Shown: positions 12,721 to 22,970 of the stretch, one piece after another
Numbering within the stretch: the stretch's first letter is position 1
Layout: every line of letters starts with the position of its first letter
Source of the DNA: Hyperoodon ampullatus
Lineage: Eukaryota > Chordata > Mammalia > Artiodactyla > Ziphiidae
Assembly: GCA_949752795.1 (NCBI GenBank)
Contig: OX457058.1
Location: forward strand, 32,056,587-32,120,586
DNA length: 64,000 nt
Direction of reading: 5' to 3'
Position numbers and translations under genes: made by a program
Notes under the pieces: model-generated
What the model was told of the DNA's origin: nothing
Seen by the model: the letters and a program-made list of their open reading frames with translations, nothing else
Databases searched by the model: none

Positions 12721-13379
12721 TGGAGGTCTCTGGTCTCTGTCCCCCTGTACAGGCTGCCTTTGCCCCATCCGTTCGTAGTTCTCCCGCTGCCCCTGGTCAG
12801 CCTCCCGGGTGCCGCTTGAATGTCACCGCTCAGAGGCCAGCCAAGCGAAACCCTGTGCTGCTCCTCGCCGGCCTGCATCATAACTGCTGAATGGTTTATC
12901 CGTCTGTCTGTGGATCAGCTTATTGGCCACCTGGAGCGGGCTGACAGAAGAATAGAGGACGGACCAGGGAGAGCCCTGTCTGTCGACATCACACCCACGT
13001 TCCCAGGGCTGGGCATTGCTTTTGTGCTCCATAAAAGTGTCGTGCTGCTGACGCCCCAGTAGGCCAAGGGCTGCGTGCTGGCCGAGTAGCGATGCTGGGC
13101 TTTCCCCACCTTCTGCCACCAGGCTGCCTAGCACCAACATCCCACCCTGTTGGATGCTGCCTTTCGCTGCCCCCCTGGGGTCATGCATCCCATCTCTAAT
13201 TATACACATCTAACGTGCTTCCCGGGGTTGCAGCAGAAGGACCCTGAAAAGGACAAGCCTCCCAGTGAGGACACAGGGTTTATTAGGAAGCAAGGCTGAG
13301 TGTGGCTTTGGGTTGGTTCTGTGCCCAGCACCCCCAACCCCTGCCCCTCCCGGCAGGCCCAAATCTGAGGAGACCTAGT

Positions 13380-13515
13380 TGACAAGAATAATAGATAAGA
13401 GCAAAAATAACACCTCGGGAGTAAGCACTGGGCCTGTACCAGGCACAGTGCCAAGGGCTGGTTGTGTGCAACCCTGTAGAATCCCCACGTGGACCCCACT
13501 GTGAGGATGGGACAC
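13380..13515 (+). repeat. MIR fragment
   Basis: It contains the MIR core landmarks gcctgtaccaggcacagtgc and aatccccacgtggaccccac. It is directly followed by the MaLR LTR at 13530, which may have interrupted it, since 13875-13900 could hold the remainder. Confidence 0.5.
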
Positions 13516-13529
13516 TGTGTTCATTTCCT

Positions 13530-13864
13530 GTGGCTTTTGTAACCAATTAACCACAAACTGGGTGGCTTAGAACAACAGAAGTATGCTCTCTCACTGTTTT
13601 GGAGCGCAGAAGTATGAAGTCAAAGTGTTGGCAGTGTTAGTCCCCCCCTCCCAGTGTCTGGTGGCTGCCCCAGACTCCGAGTCCCCTGGCTTACGGGTAC
13701 ATCACTCCCTGGAGTCCTTTCCCCTTTTCTTCTAATGTGTGTGATCTCATCTCATGATCCCTACCTTAATTGTATCTGCAAAGACCTTTTTCCCAAATAA
13801 GGTCACATTGACAGGTTCCAGGGGTCAGGACTTGGACGTATCTTTGGTGGGGCCACTATTTACT
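13530..13864 (-). mobile_element. MaLR LTR (MLT1/MST type), antisense
   Basis: The left end is the complement of the LTR 3' end: ccacaaactgggtggcttag and aacaacagaagtatgctctc. Further right are caaataaggtcacattgaca and cttggacgtatctttggtgg. These are standard antisense MLT1 landmarks. It is a solo LTR with no internal MaLR sequence. Confidence 0.75.
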
Positions 13865-14750
13865 CACCCCTGCAGGCAGTGAGGCCTTTGTCTGAGGCCA
13901 CGCATCAGTACACCATGGAGAGAGGAGCTGAGCCTCATCTGTTGGACCTGGTGCACTAGAGTCTTGAGTGCAGCGGCGGTCACGTGAAAGGACAGCACTG
14001 TATTTCGTGCTGGACCTTTCCAAACACTTAAAGGATAACTGTGCACTGTGAATCTCCTAGGGTGGGATTAGTGTGCGGCATTTCTCAAACTTTGTATTGA
14101 TTCTTTCTCCCCCCCAGAACCGATTTAACAGTTTTAAAATTCTGACTTTTCTTTAAATATGGTTTGGTGTGGTGTTGGGCTAGATATTTAAAGAATAATT
14201 TTTCAGCATTCCTTTTTATTGTTATCAAAGACATAAATGCATATGATTTTTTTAAAAGACATAACACAAAAGAGTTTGCAGCAGCAAAAAAATCCTCTTC
14301 CCAATCCAGCCTTATTCTCTAGCGATCAATACTGCTCTGATTTTAGTTGTCTTGGTGGTTACTGCCATAAATAAAACTGTATGATTTTATTACTGTTTCT
14401 CATTTTATCAACTTCAGATGCCATCCCTTATCTCCCTACCCTGAAATTTAAGGAATTACCTCATTCCTACCTCTCTCCCACCTCCTCCTGAATTGATGGT
14501 TATATGATTGTTTTTAATTCTTTTGTTGATTATCCTTATAGCTTTTAACCTCATTTCGAGATTTCCTTTGACTGCACATGGGTGTATTCCTACCTTTCCC
14601 TTAAACCCACATTCTCTCCTGGGGCCACGAATCAGTGGTATGGGCTTTGTCTATAAGATCGATTCTAAACACTGACAAGCAGTGCTAGGGTTCACATGAT
14701 CACGACTGTGTGAAGACTGCTTCCGTATGCCAGGGCCTGTGTTTGGAACT
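13865..14750. other. Intronic DNA, partly unclassified old repeat
   Basis: AT-rich from about 14090. It resembles a very old LINE remnant (cctttttattgttatcaaag, gcatatgatttttttaaaag) but cannot be assigned. No gene was seen. Confidence 0.35.
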
Positions 14751-14754
14751 GCAT

Positions 14755-14845
14755 TCCCTTCTGCCACCTCATGGGGTTGTTGTGAAGGATAAATAATACA
14801 CAAAAAGCCCCTAAAACAGTGTTTGGCTCGGAGCTCTTCCCTCAT
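14755..14845 (-). repeat. MIR fragment
   Basis: It reads as antisense MIR core: cacctcatggggttgttgtg, aaggataaataat and cctaaaacagtgtttggct. Confidence 0.5.
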
Positions 14846-16135
14846 TGCTCGTAATCATGTGGCATTTTAGTTTGCTTCTAATGTAGACAATTTTCGTACA
14901 TGTCTTCTATTTTTCCTGGAGTTACTAATTGCCTCTCTTTTTTCCCTTTACCCAAAGAATAGTATGTGCCTTGGCCATGTCCTGAAATGTATTCAGCCTC
15001 TTGATCATACTCTATGGTACATGGAACTCCCTTTCTTCTTGTAACCCTCCCTCTGTGATTCCTGGCCCACAGCTCCAGTGGCCCACCAAGTCTCCCTCAC
15101 TCTTGTCCTAGGATGACCCTTCATTGTTCACTTACTTCCCTGGCTTCTCAGTTTTTTCTTATTTTTGCTGGAGTGTGCAAGGTAAACTTGGGAGGCTGTG
15201 TTTCTCTGTCATCTAGCAGCTAGTGTAACTTACGAGAAGTCTGGTGTGTGTCCCAGCCTTGTTCCCTCCCAGAGGACCTGCTTCTCCCCTTTCTCTCCAG
15301 TAAGTTTTGGGATCTCCTCTTCTTACCTAGTGTTCTGACACTGCAGGTATTCTCACAGCAGGAGCCTTTATTCACTCCCTGGCCCACCTCTGTGCTAATA
15401 ACCCTTTCAATGTTAGTTTCCTGTCTCCTTTTTTTACTCTGACAGGTACTGTTCTATTGTTTCTTTGGTAATTTCCTCTTCTCCATTTTTTTGTTCTTTT
15501 CCTCAGTGCCTTCTGTTAATTAGATGTCGAACCCACAGGATTGATTCCCTGTGATGCTGAACTTCTAGCTCTTACTGTTAGTAACAGATGGGAAGTGATG
15601 GTTTGCTCTCTTGCTTGATTGTGAAACCACCCCGCCCCACCCTGCCTCCCCCTCATAACAGAAAATCAATAAGGAAAGCAAACAGAGCCACACACAGCTC
15701 TCAGCTTCAGCATTGCTAGGAGACAGAGAACACTGCAGCATTCACATATTTTCTAGAGCTGTTTTTTTGTTCTCTTTTTCTGGGATATTTCCTTGAGTAT
15801 GTTTCCAGCTTTTCTATGGAATTTTTGTTTGGGCAGCAATACTCCCAACTTCTAAACACTATTTTTTGTTCTCTGAACTTCCTTTTTATCCTGTTTGCTT
15901 TATGCATAAAATTTTATCTGAAATTTCTTTGAGAATGCTAATTAGAATTTTTAGCTTAATATTCTCTTCTGTTTCCCGGCTTTACTCTATTTTCCTCTGG
16001 AGTCAGTGGTTTTGTTGCTCTTGGCCTTTCCCTTTCATGCCACTGGTTTTCCTTGGATGTCTGGCCATCTTTGGGTGTCTGTTTATATTTAAGGTTGATG
16101 GGCTCATTTGGAGTGGGCGGTGTAGATTTCCTCTG
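14846..16135 (-). mobile_element. Old LINE-derived sequence (approximate block)
   Basis: T/C-rich DNA with antisense LINE-like phrases (ggtaatttcctcttctcc, gggatatttccttgagtatg, tggatgtctggccatctttg), the same family as the fragment at 1420. Boundaries and family are uncertain, and unique DNA may be interspersed. Confidence 0.35.
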
Positions 16136-17070
16136 CTGAGCACTGGTGGACCAGCTTCAAGGGCTGGCTCTCAGCTTCAGGGCCAGAGTCCGGGAGGGAG
16201 GCGGAGAAACGGGGCAGGAAAGTGTACTGTGTAGCCACCCCCAGTGCCAGAGGGCTGCATTCTGGGGTGCTAGAACCCCATGCTGGCTCTCCCTGTGTAA
16301 TTGATGTCTTTTGTGTGTGTGCGCGTGGTTCAGAGTTTGCCTGGGTAAAGGCTGGCCTGCCCCTTGCCCTGAGCAGGGGATGGGAGGGAGGGGTGAGGTC
16401 CTGACTGTAGCCAGCCTTCCTTACCTTCCTCTTCTAGGTGTCACCCCGCAGCCTCCTCCTGTGCTGCCTGTTGGCCATGTTGGAACATCTCTGAGAGGAG
16501 GAGCAGCAGACTCTAGTTGGAGCCTGCTGCGGTAAACAGACATCTCGGCCATAGACTCTCAGGCCCTGGAAATAGTCCATCCTGACCCATTCATGTTACA
16601 GATGAGGAGACTGTGGACCGCCTGAATGGTGGCTGGACGCTGGCGTCAGCAAATTGTCTGCAGGCCCTGCAGGGCTTGGGGGCTCTGGAGTAGGGCTCCT
16701 GGTGGGGCCAGGGTGGTGTGGCCAAACTTGCAGGCCTGCGAGCTCTCCCTGACCCCTCCACCCTCTCCTCCTAGTTTCCCTTCTTAGAGCCCAGGGACCG
16801 GCCTGTGCTCCCCGCCACCGCCTAGGGACAGCTGACCCTGCAGAGGGTGCTGCGTGGCATGCGGTGCCGGGTACTTGAGGGGGCCGCAGCACCTGGCATG
16901 CTGCCATTTCCTCCCGGGAGATGTCTGCTTACATCCACCCTGCGGACAGGAGGGCGCTGGCACCCACACCTGTACCCTGAAGGATTTGTCACCGAGGCTG
17001 TCGGAGATGGGGCACCGAGGGAGGCGCGCAGGGAGGGAGGGGCAGGCTTGGGGTGTGGGCTGTGACTGAC
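16136..17070. other. Unique intronic DNA next to the KLF13 exon
   Basis: No transposon was recognised. It leads into the polypyrimidine tract of the acceptor site. Confidence 0.5.
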
Positions 17071-17095
17071 CCTCCCTCTGCCGTGTCGCCCACAG
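17071..17095 (+). promoter_or_regulatory. KLF13: 3' splice site (acceptor) of KLF13 last exon
   Basis: A pyrimidine-rich tract (ccctccctctgccgtgtcgcc) runs into CACAG at 17091-17095. The downstream reading frame starts with two bases of a glycine codon, so the intron is phase 1, splitting a Gly codon G|GG. This places the junction in the linker between zinc fingers 1 and 2, as expected for KLF13. Confidence 0.9.
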
Positions 17096-17385
17096 GGGAG
17101 CGCCCCTTCGCCTGCAGCTGGCAGGACTGCAACAAGAAGTTCGCGCGCTCTGACGAGCTGGCACGGCACTACCGCACGCACACGGGCGAGAAGAAATTCA
17201 GCTGCCCCATCTGCGACAAGCGCTTCATGCGCAGCGACCACCTGACCAAGCACGCGCGCCGCCACGCCAACTTCCACCCGGGGATGCTGCAGCGGCGCGG
17301 CGGGGGCTCGCGGACCGGCTCGCTCAGCGACTACAGCCGCTCGGACGCCAGCAGCCCCACCATCAGCCCGGCCAGCTCTCCCTGA
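17096..17385 (+). CDS. KLF13: Kruppel-like factor 13, last coding exon (zinc fingers 2-3 and C-terminus)
   Basis: This is the C-terminal exon of KLF13, a nuclear Sp/KLF transcription factor that binds GC boxes/CACCC elements; it is known as RFLAT-1 for its role at the CCL5 promoter in T cells. The exon gives 95 full codons plus TGA (17383-17385), after a split glycine codon. It starts GERPFACSW and contains finger 2 (C-x4-C-x12-H-x3-H, CSWQDC...HYRTH), the linker TGEKKF, finger 3 (C-x2-C-x12-H-x3-H, CPIC...HARRH), then [11 protein letters not shown], a glycine/arginine patch and a Ser-rich tail ending [10 protein letters not shown]. That tail is diagnostic of KLF13 rather than KLF9, 14 or 16. 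Full-length KLF13 is about 288 residues in human, so roughly the last third is here; finger 1 and the SIN3-interacting N-terminus are in the missing exon 1. The exon is intact, with all eight zinc ligands present. Finger 3 reads CPICDKRF; I remember Glu in place of that Asp in human, which is unverified. Confidence 0.96.
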
Positions 17386-20300
17386 GCGCCGACGGCGGGG
17401 CGGGGCCCGTGGCAAGCCACGCCCCATCCTTGCCACGCCCACCCTAGGCCCCGCCCAGCCCCGCGGCCCCGCCTCCTTACCATAGCCATGAGCAGATGCT
17501 CTCACTTCCTCCCGTGATTCCGTGTCGTTTCCTTTTGTAATCAGAAGAGAGTACTTTATGAAGTCAATAACAACAAAACGATTTTCTTCACCTCAGGTGT
17601 CAAATTTGTAAGAAAATAACGAAAAAATTCCAAAAAACACCATCCACGATTGCACAAGAGACATACCCACGAAGGTGATTCAGCGGTGTTGAACCCCCCC
17701 TTTCTCAGGGATGGACATGTTCCACGAGGTCAGTGAGGACACCCCCTTCCTGCCGCCTTACTCTGTACATAGATTTGCACTCTGGAATTTCCTTTTAGGT
17801 TTGGGCACACACTGGGGGCAAGGCAGTGCAGGTGGAGCTCAGCACACGCGGCGGATAGGCCGGTTGGTTAGTTGGGAGCCATGGTCACCGAACTTGTGCT
17901 TCCAGGGCAGACCCCTAAGCAGGGCCCGCGGCTCCCTCTTCCTGCCCCCCGCCCAGCTTCAGCCTCGCCCCAGCTGGCAGTGGGCTCAGAATGCAGACGG
18001 CTCAGAGGGACGCCTTAAGCCGTGACGGGTAAGGGGAGCACTCCCCAGGGAGACTGTCGGGGTCCTTGCCTCCGGGACCCTGCCCTGGTCCCCCTCGGAG
18101 CGCCGGAAGCAGAGATGCAAACCCGTGTTGGGCAGCTGGCCGCACCATCTGATGTCCACATGGCCAGGGCCCCCGCCCGCTGCTGTGTCCCCGCAGAAGG
18201 CCCCAGGACCTTCCACTATTACACCACGTTCTCTGACTGGTCTCCTACAAGGGTGTCCGAAGGTGTCATTGGTGCGTCCAGTTCCCACGTTCTCCCCGAC
18301 TGGCCCTGCTCTTGGGATGCCTTTGTTTGACATGATGGGTAAAGCGGGGCCACCTGGCCAGACGCTCTGTGTGTGTGGCTTGCTGTGGCCACGCTCGGCA
18401 GTTCACAGAGACTGTTCCGTAGCAAGAGACCGGAACATTGTGACTTGGAACATTGTGGGGTGGCGAGGCGGATGTCATGGGAAATGCAGTCGGAGAATGT
18501 GCATTCTCTTTCCTCCCTGGGGAGCACCGGACGGAAGTTGTGGGAAATGCTTTTTTCAGACCCACCGTGTCCCCAGCTCAGAATTAGCGAACCCTCAGCT
18601 TCTCCATGAGCCCTGTGTCCCTGGACTCCTCCCTTCCCCCCCTCCTTTTTCCCTCCTACCTGGGAGGCCCCGGCCTGTGGGGCACTGGGGTGCAGGGCCC
18701 CCACCGCCAGCCTTCCCGTGCTGACGGGGGCGGGCAGAGAGCCGGGGACGTCTCTCCCAGAGCTCTGACCTGCGCAGGTGGGTCAGGCCGGGCTCCAGCG
18801 CACTCCTCAGTGGAGAGCTGAAGCCACCACCTGCCCAGTCACCTCCCTTCCCTTCCTCCAGGGAGTCGGGGCCTGTAAATACAAGTCCCCAGGACAGTGT
18901 GTGTGAGTGTGTGTGTGTGTGTTGGGGCAGGGAGTGTGGGTTTGGGAAGGACTTGGGGTATCTTGCAGAGACCTCTGTTCATTTCGATGAGGAGGGATGA
19001 TTCTTGGGACCTCAGAGGGCCGTAGAGGGGCTTCCCTGAGCCCAGAGTGCCTTGGTTGTGGTCATCCTGCTTCCACCCCCAGCCAGTCTCAGCGAGGGAT
19101 GCAGCACAGAGGAACCCCGGAGACCCAGGCCCAGCTGGTGCTCGTAGCCCCTGGGCGGCTCCAGAGCAGATGGGCACCCTCTGTCCCTAGCAGCCAGAGG
19201 CAGGCAGTCTGCTGTCTGCAGCGCTCTGGTTGCCATTTCTAACTCTGCTGTGTGTCAGCTGGGATCAGCCAGTGGTGTGGTGGTGGCTTCTGAGTAGCAT
19301 GGTAGCTCCCGAGCTGGGCGGGAGCATTGCTCTTGCTATGGGTGGGAACCAGGTGGGAATGGCGTGGGGTGAGGGGTGGCCCCACCCTGGCTCTCTTGGG
19401 CTCTGTGACAGCCCTGCTCGCATTTGGTCCAGGAGAGAGAACGGGAAGTGCTGGCCACCTGGATGGAGCCACGCCCTGAGCACCTGGGGTGAGAGCTCTT
19501 CACGCCCGGTTCCAAAGTGAGGCCCGGAAGGGCCCTCGGAGGTCCCTCCCAAAGTTGTTTCTGGGTGGGGCAGAGAAAGCCACACTCCGAATACACTTCA
19601 TGTCTCAGGAACTCACATTCCAGGTTCAGGAATTTTATTCCAGAGTCCTTTGGTGTGCTCGCCACACACGGGTCCCTGAAGGCTGGGAGAAGCCACGTGC
19701 CCCAAGGGGCCAGGCTTCTTGTGACCCGCCCGCAGCATCCCGGAGGAAGAAGGGTTTCCGACCCCCCTGCTCTCTGCGTATAGGAAGGGGGCAAAAGGAC
19801 TCTAAACCCAGTCATCGTGGAATAAAAGAAGAGTGGTTTGTTTTAGAGGTGGGGTGGGGGGGTGGGGGAGGGAGAGCGGGCGTTTGCTGTTTCCAAAGAG
19901 AGCACTTAATTTAATGTTTCCTCTAAGTGACCCAGGGCTGTTCCGTCTGATAGATGGAAGGGTGACATTGCCTTAAAACAGAAATATGCAGGCGTTGGCT
20001 ATTTTCGGCAGATGAGTGTGTCTTCGTTCCCAAAGTAGTTCTCGTCTAATGGCAGGTTGCGGTCCGGTCCTTCTGAAGTGGGCCTGTTCGGGAGACAGGC
20101 CACTGCTCTTCTGCCTCAGGGCACCTGGAGGGAAATCCCGCCCCGCAGCCCCAAGCACTCGGCCTGGGGTTCCAGCCAGCAGGCAACCTGACTCATCTGG
20201 GGCTAAAATTCATCTCACTTGAAGGGTGGGAAAAATCCATGTATCTCAGGCTAAGTTCGAATGGGCTCTTGCTGGCATCTCATCATCACGACCCGTGGAG

Positions 20301-22970
20301 TGTGTTTGGAAGAGAAGAGTGCGGTGGCAGGCCCCGGAAGGCCGCACTCGCTCAGACCCCCACGGAAACACGGTGGGCGACCCTGCTGAACAGCCTGTAT
20401 TTTTTTTCTAAGATGTAGAATGTCTTCCCGGCCTGGGTCTGTTTCAGGGTCTTTCATTTTTCCGGTTTATGGCCATGTTTGCTGGCTTCAGTGTGACTGA
20501 GGAACCCCCAGGACTCCTAGAAACAGTAGTGAAAACTCAAACCTTTCTTTTGTGGCCGACTCCAGTGCTTGCAAGGCCAAGGGGGCGGAGATCTCAAAAC
20601 AAAGGTTGCCTGAGTGAAGGGAGAGTTCCCCTCCAAAAAGGCCTACAAGTGACCCTGGACTCAATCAGGGGGCTGGTGTTCAGCCCATCTCCCAAACAAG
20701 GAAGCCCTCTTTGCGTCAGCCATAATTATTAGGGTTGTCAGCTCCCCATACACCTACCCTACTCTACAGCCATCGGGAAAAACGCAGCCCCTTCCACAGA
20801 GGGCCCTGGGGTCCTTTCCTGTTGGGTGCTATGTAGGAATGGGCAGTGATGCCCTTGATGGGAATGTGGTCCTGGAGGTGCCCTACCTACATCCTGCTGC
20901 ACCCCACCCACGGCACTCGGGGTGCATGATGACCCCCCTTTATTCTGAGGCCACGCATCCGGGCAGGTGCAGGATTCGCCAGGGTGCAGCCTCCAGGTGC
21001 AAACTTCAGCAGCACTGGGGTCCCCAGTCCTCCCCATGCCCTGGGTCACAGCTCAGACCAGGGAAGGTGATTCGGAGGTGGGGACAGACAGCTGGGCCAC
21101 GGGTGCCCCCAGCCCTCTTCTGGGGACACACAGGGCTGGTGGCTTTCTGGGGTCCAAGTGAAGTGCGGCAGAAGCGGGGTCTCCAAGTCTCCTCCCCCCC
21201 AGCCCAGTGTCTCCAGAAGACTGGCCGCTTTTCTTGCCAGAAGCAGGTGCTAAGGTGGCTGCCAGCGTCAAAGCACGCCCCAGGGACTCACCCCTAGAGC
21301 TCAGCAAACGAGAGGGCCACTGAACAGGGAAGCGTGATCTGAGCAATAGCGTCCCCATATTTCTCAACTCCTGGTTTCGGCTGTGTTTACAAGGCTACCT
21401 GATGTTTTTGACTTCTGACAGCTGTCACTTTTTTTTTTTTTTTTTTAACCCTTTTTCCAAAGTCGTTTAAAGACTGAGTGCTGGAAGGTTTGAAGGGCCT
21501 GATATATCCGTCACATTGTAGCCGGTCAGAAATGCTTTGCAGGTCACCCACATCTTTCTGTCCAAAGATTCCACGTGCGATTCTGGTGACCATATTTTCC
21601 AAAGCTAAAATCAAGGGTGTGGGCTGACCCTTTTAGAATTCAGGATCACCCTGGGAAAAGCCAGGTCCTGTAACTGATTTTCCCGATTCTGAGGCTGAGT
21701 TTTCAAAGGTTTGTCCCAGACACATCCCAGAGAATTTTGTGCCAGAATTCGGATGCACAATCCAGCTTACTACTGATGAATGCCTGAACACCGTTTAGGG
21801 AGCGGCCCTTCCCCCACCTGCTACTCTGTCTCTCATCAGTTAGAAGAGTTGGACTCTGGTGGGAGGCGTGAGCCTGGGGCCACACTTGGTTTCTACTGAC
21901 CCCCATCGAGGTATTGGACTTGCAGTGTTCCCCCGACCCCACCCAGCCTCTCCCCTTCTCATGCAGCTTTAAAACCTTACTCCTTTTATTTAAAGATGAA
22001 CAGGATGGGAGAAAGTGGCTTCCCCTGCCCTGCGCATCATGCATTCCCTGTGGGGGACACAGGATGAAGGGGGGCGGCGGGGCCGCGTAAGCAGCTTTCT
22101 CTCAGGGCTTGGGACGTCTTCCTAGTGACATGGCGACAGGCTGCTGCATGTGCTCGTTTGGAAACCAAGCTGAATGCCTGCCTGGCAATCGCAGGTCTGG
22201 GTGAAAGCCATGTCTCCCACTCAGCCCAGGGCCGCCTGTCCAAAGCCAGATGCCTCCCTCCCCAGCCTGCCTTCCATGGAGCAGGGGGCCACTTCCCAGT
22301 GTGGCTCAGACACCCGGGGGGAGGCGTCCATTCCTAGGTCAGGGTGCCTGTCTGGGTGTGTGGGTGGGAGGCTTTGCTCCCTCGCTTCACCTTAGTCCCT
22401 TGTGCCAAGTGCCGAGGACCCTGAGGGCTGGAGGCGTCGCTCTCCCGAGCAGCTGTGGGTTGTCGGGCGCGGGCCGCTGTGGCTCCCACGGGGCCGGGAA
22501 TTGCTGTGTGGGTGGGCTGGGTGCACGCGGGTCTCTGCCGCCCCCGGACTCTGCACAAAGGGCCCCTCCTCCTCCCAAAGCCATTGATGGAGCTTCTCTG
22601 GAATTGTTTGCCAAAATCCCAAGGTAGAATCCAAGGGTCCAAGACCATTTCCATCGAGCACACGTTTTCCTTTTCCATAGGAACTTTTTTTGTTGTTTTT
22701 TTTAACCACCACACCATGCTTCCGAAGGCCATGTTTCGTCTTTCCTGGATCACTACAGTGAAGTATTACAGTTGTACAGTTCCCAATCTGGCCTTGGCTT
22801 GCTCGGATAAAACTTTGTATGTATTTTGTAAGGCATAGATTCTATATTGTAATGATGTCCTATGCAAAAAGAAAAAAAAATGAACTAAATTGTAAATTTT
22901 ATTGTTTTAATGTGTATGCATGTTTAGTGACGTTTACATTTTGAAATAAAATTTATGATTCATTATTTTA
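17386..22970 (+). other. KLF13: KLF13 3' untranslated region
   Basis: About 5.6 kb follow the stop codon with no further exon-like structure and almost no transposon insertions, unlike the DNA beyond 25.8 kb. The block ends in an AU-rich segment (22680-22970) with a canonical AATAAA. AT-rich, probably conserved islands lie at 17515-17660, 21300-21720 and 22640-22970. A short TG run is at 18899-18921 and a T18 tract near 21429-21446. That this is one continuous UTR is inferred from position and repeat depletion. The 3' end is estimated at 10-25 bases after the signal. Confidence 0.75.
22945..22950 (+). terminator. KLF13: Polyadenylation signal AATAAA, KLF13 distal
   Basis: A canonical hexamer sits in an AU-rich context, with several TGTA motifs (CFIm-type) in the 130 bases upstream and T-rich DNA at 22960-22973. 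This is the best candidate for the distal cleavage site of KLF13 mRNA. Another AATAAA at 19821-19826 lacks such a context. Confidence 0.75.

Larger units (their letters stand above)
1..17095 (+). other. KLF13: KLF13 intron 1, 3' portion (partial)
   Basis: Everything upstream of the zinc-finger exon is non-coding and ends in a good 3' splice site, so I read it as the distal part of the single large intron known in mammalian KLF13. Exon 1, which carries the promoter CpG island, the N-terminal repression/activation region and zinc finger 1, is outside the window. The stretch is mostly GC-rich unique DNA with old LINE fragments, one MaLR LTR, one hAT remnant and one CHR SINE, listed separately. 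The extent upstream of base 1 is unknown. Confidence 0.85.

Noticed and set aside
19821..19826. AATAAA as a proximal KLF13 polyadenylation site
   Set aside because: The hexamer is in G/A-rich DNA without a convincing downstream U/GU-rich element beyond a short ttgtttt; usage cannot be claimed.
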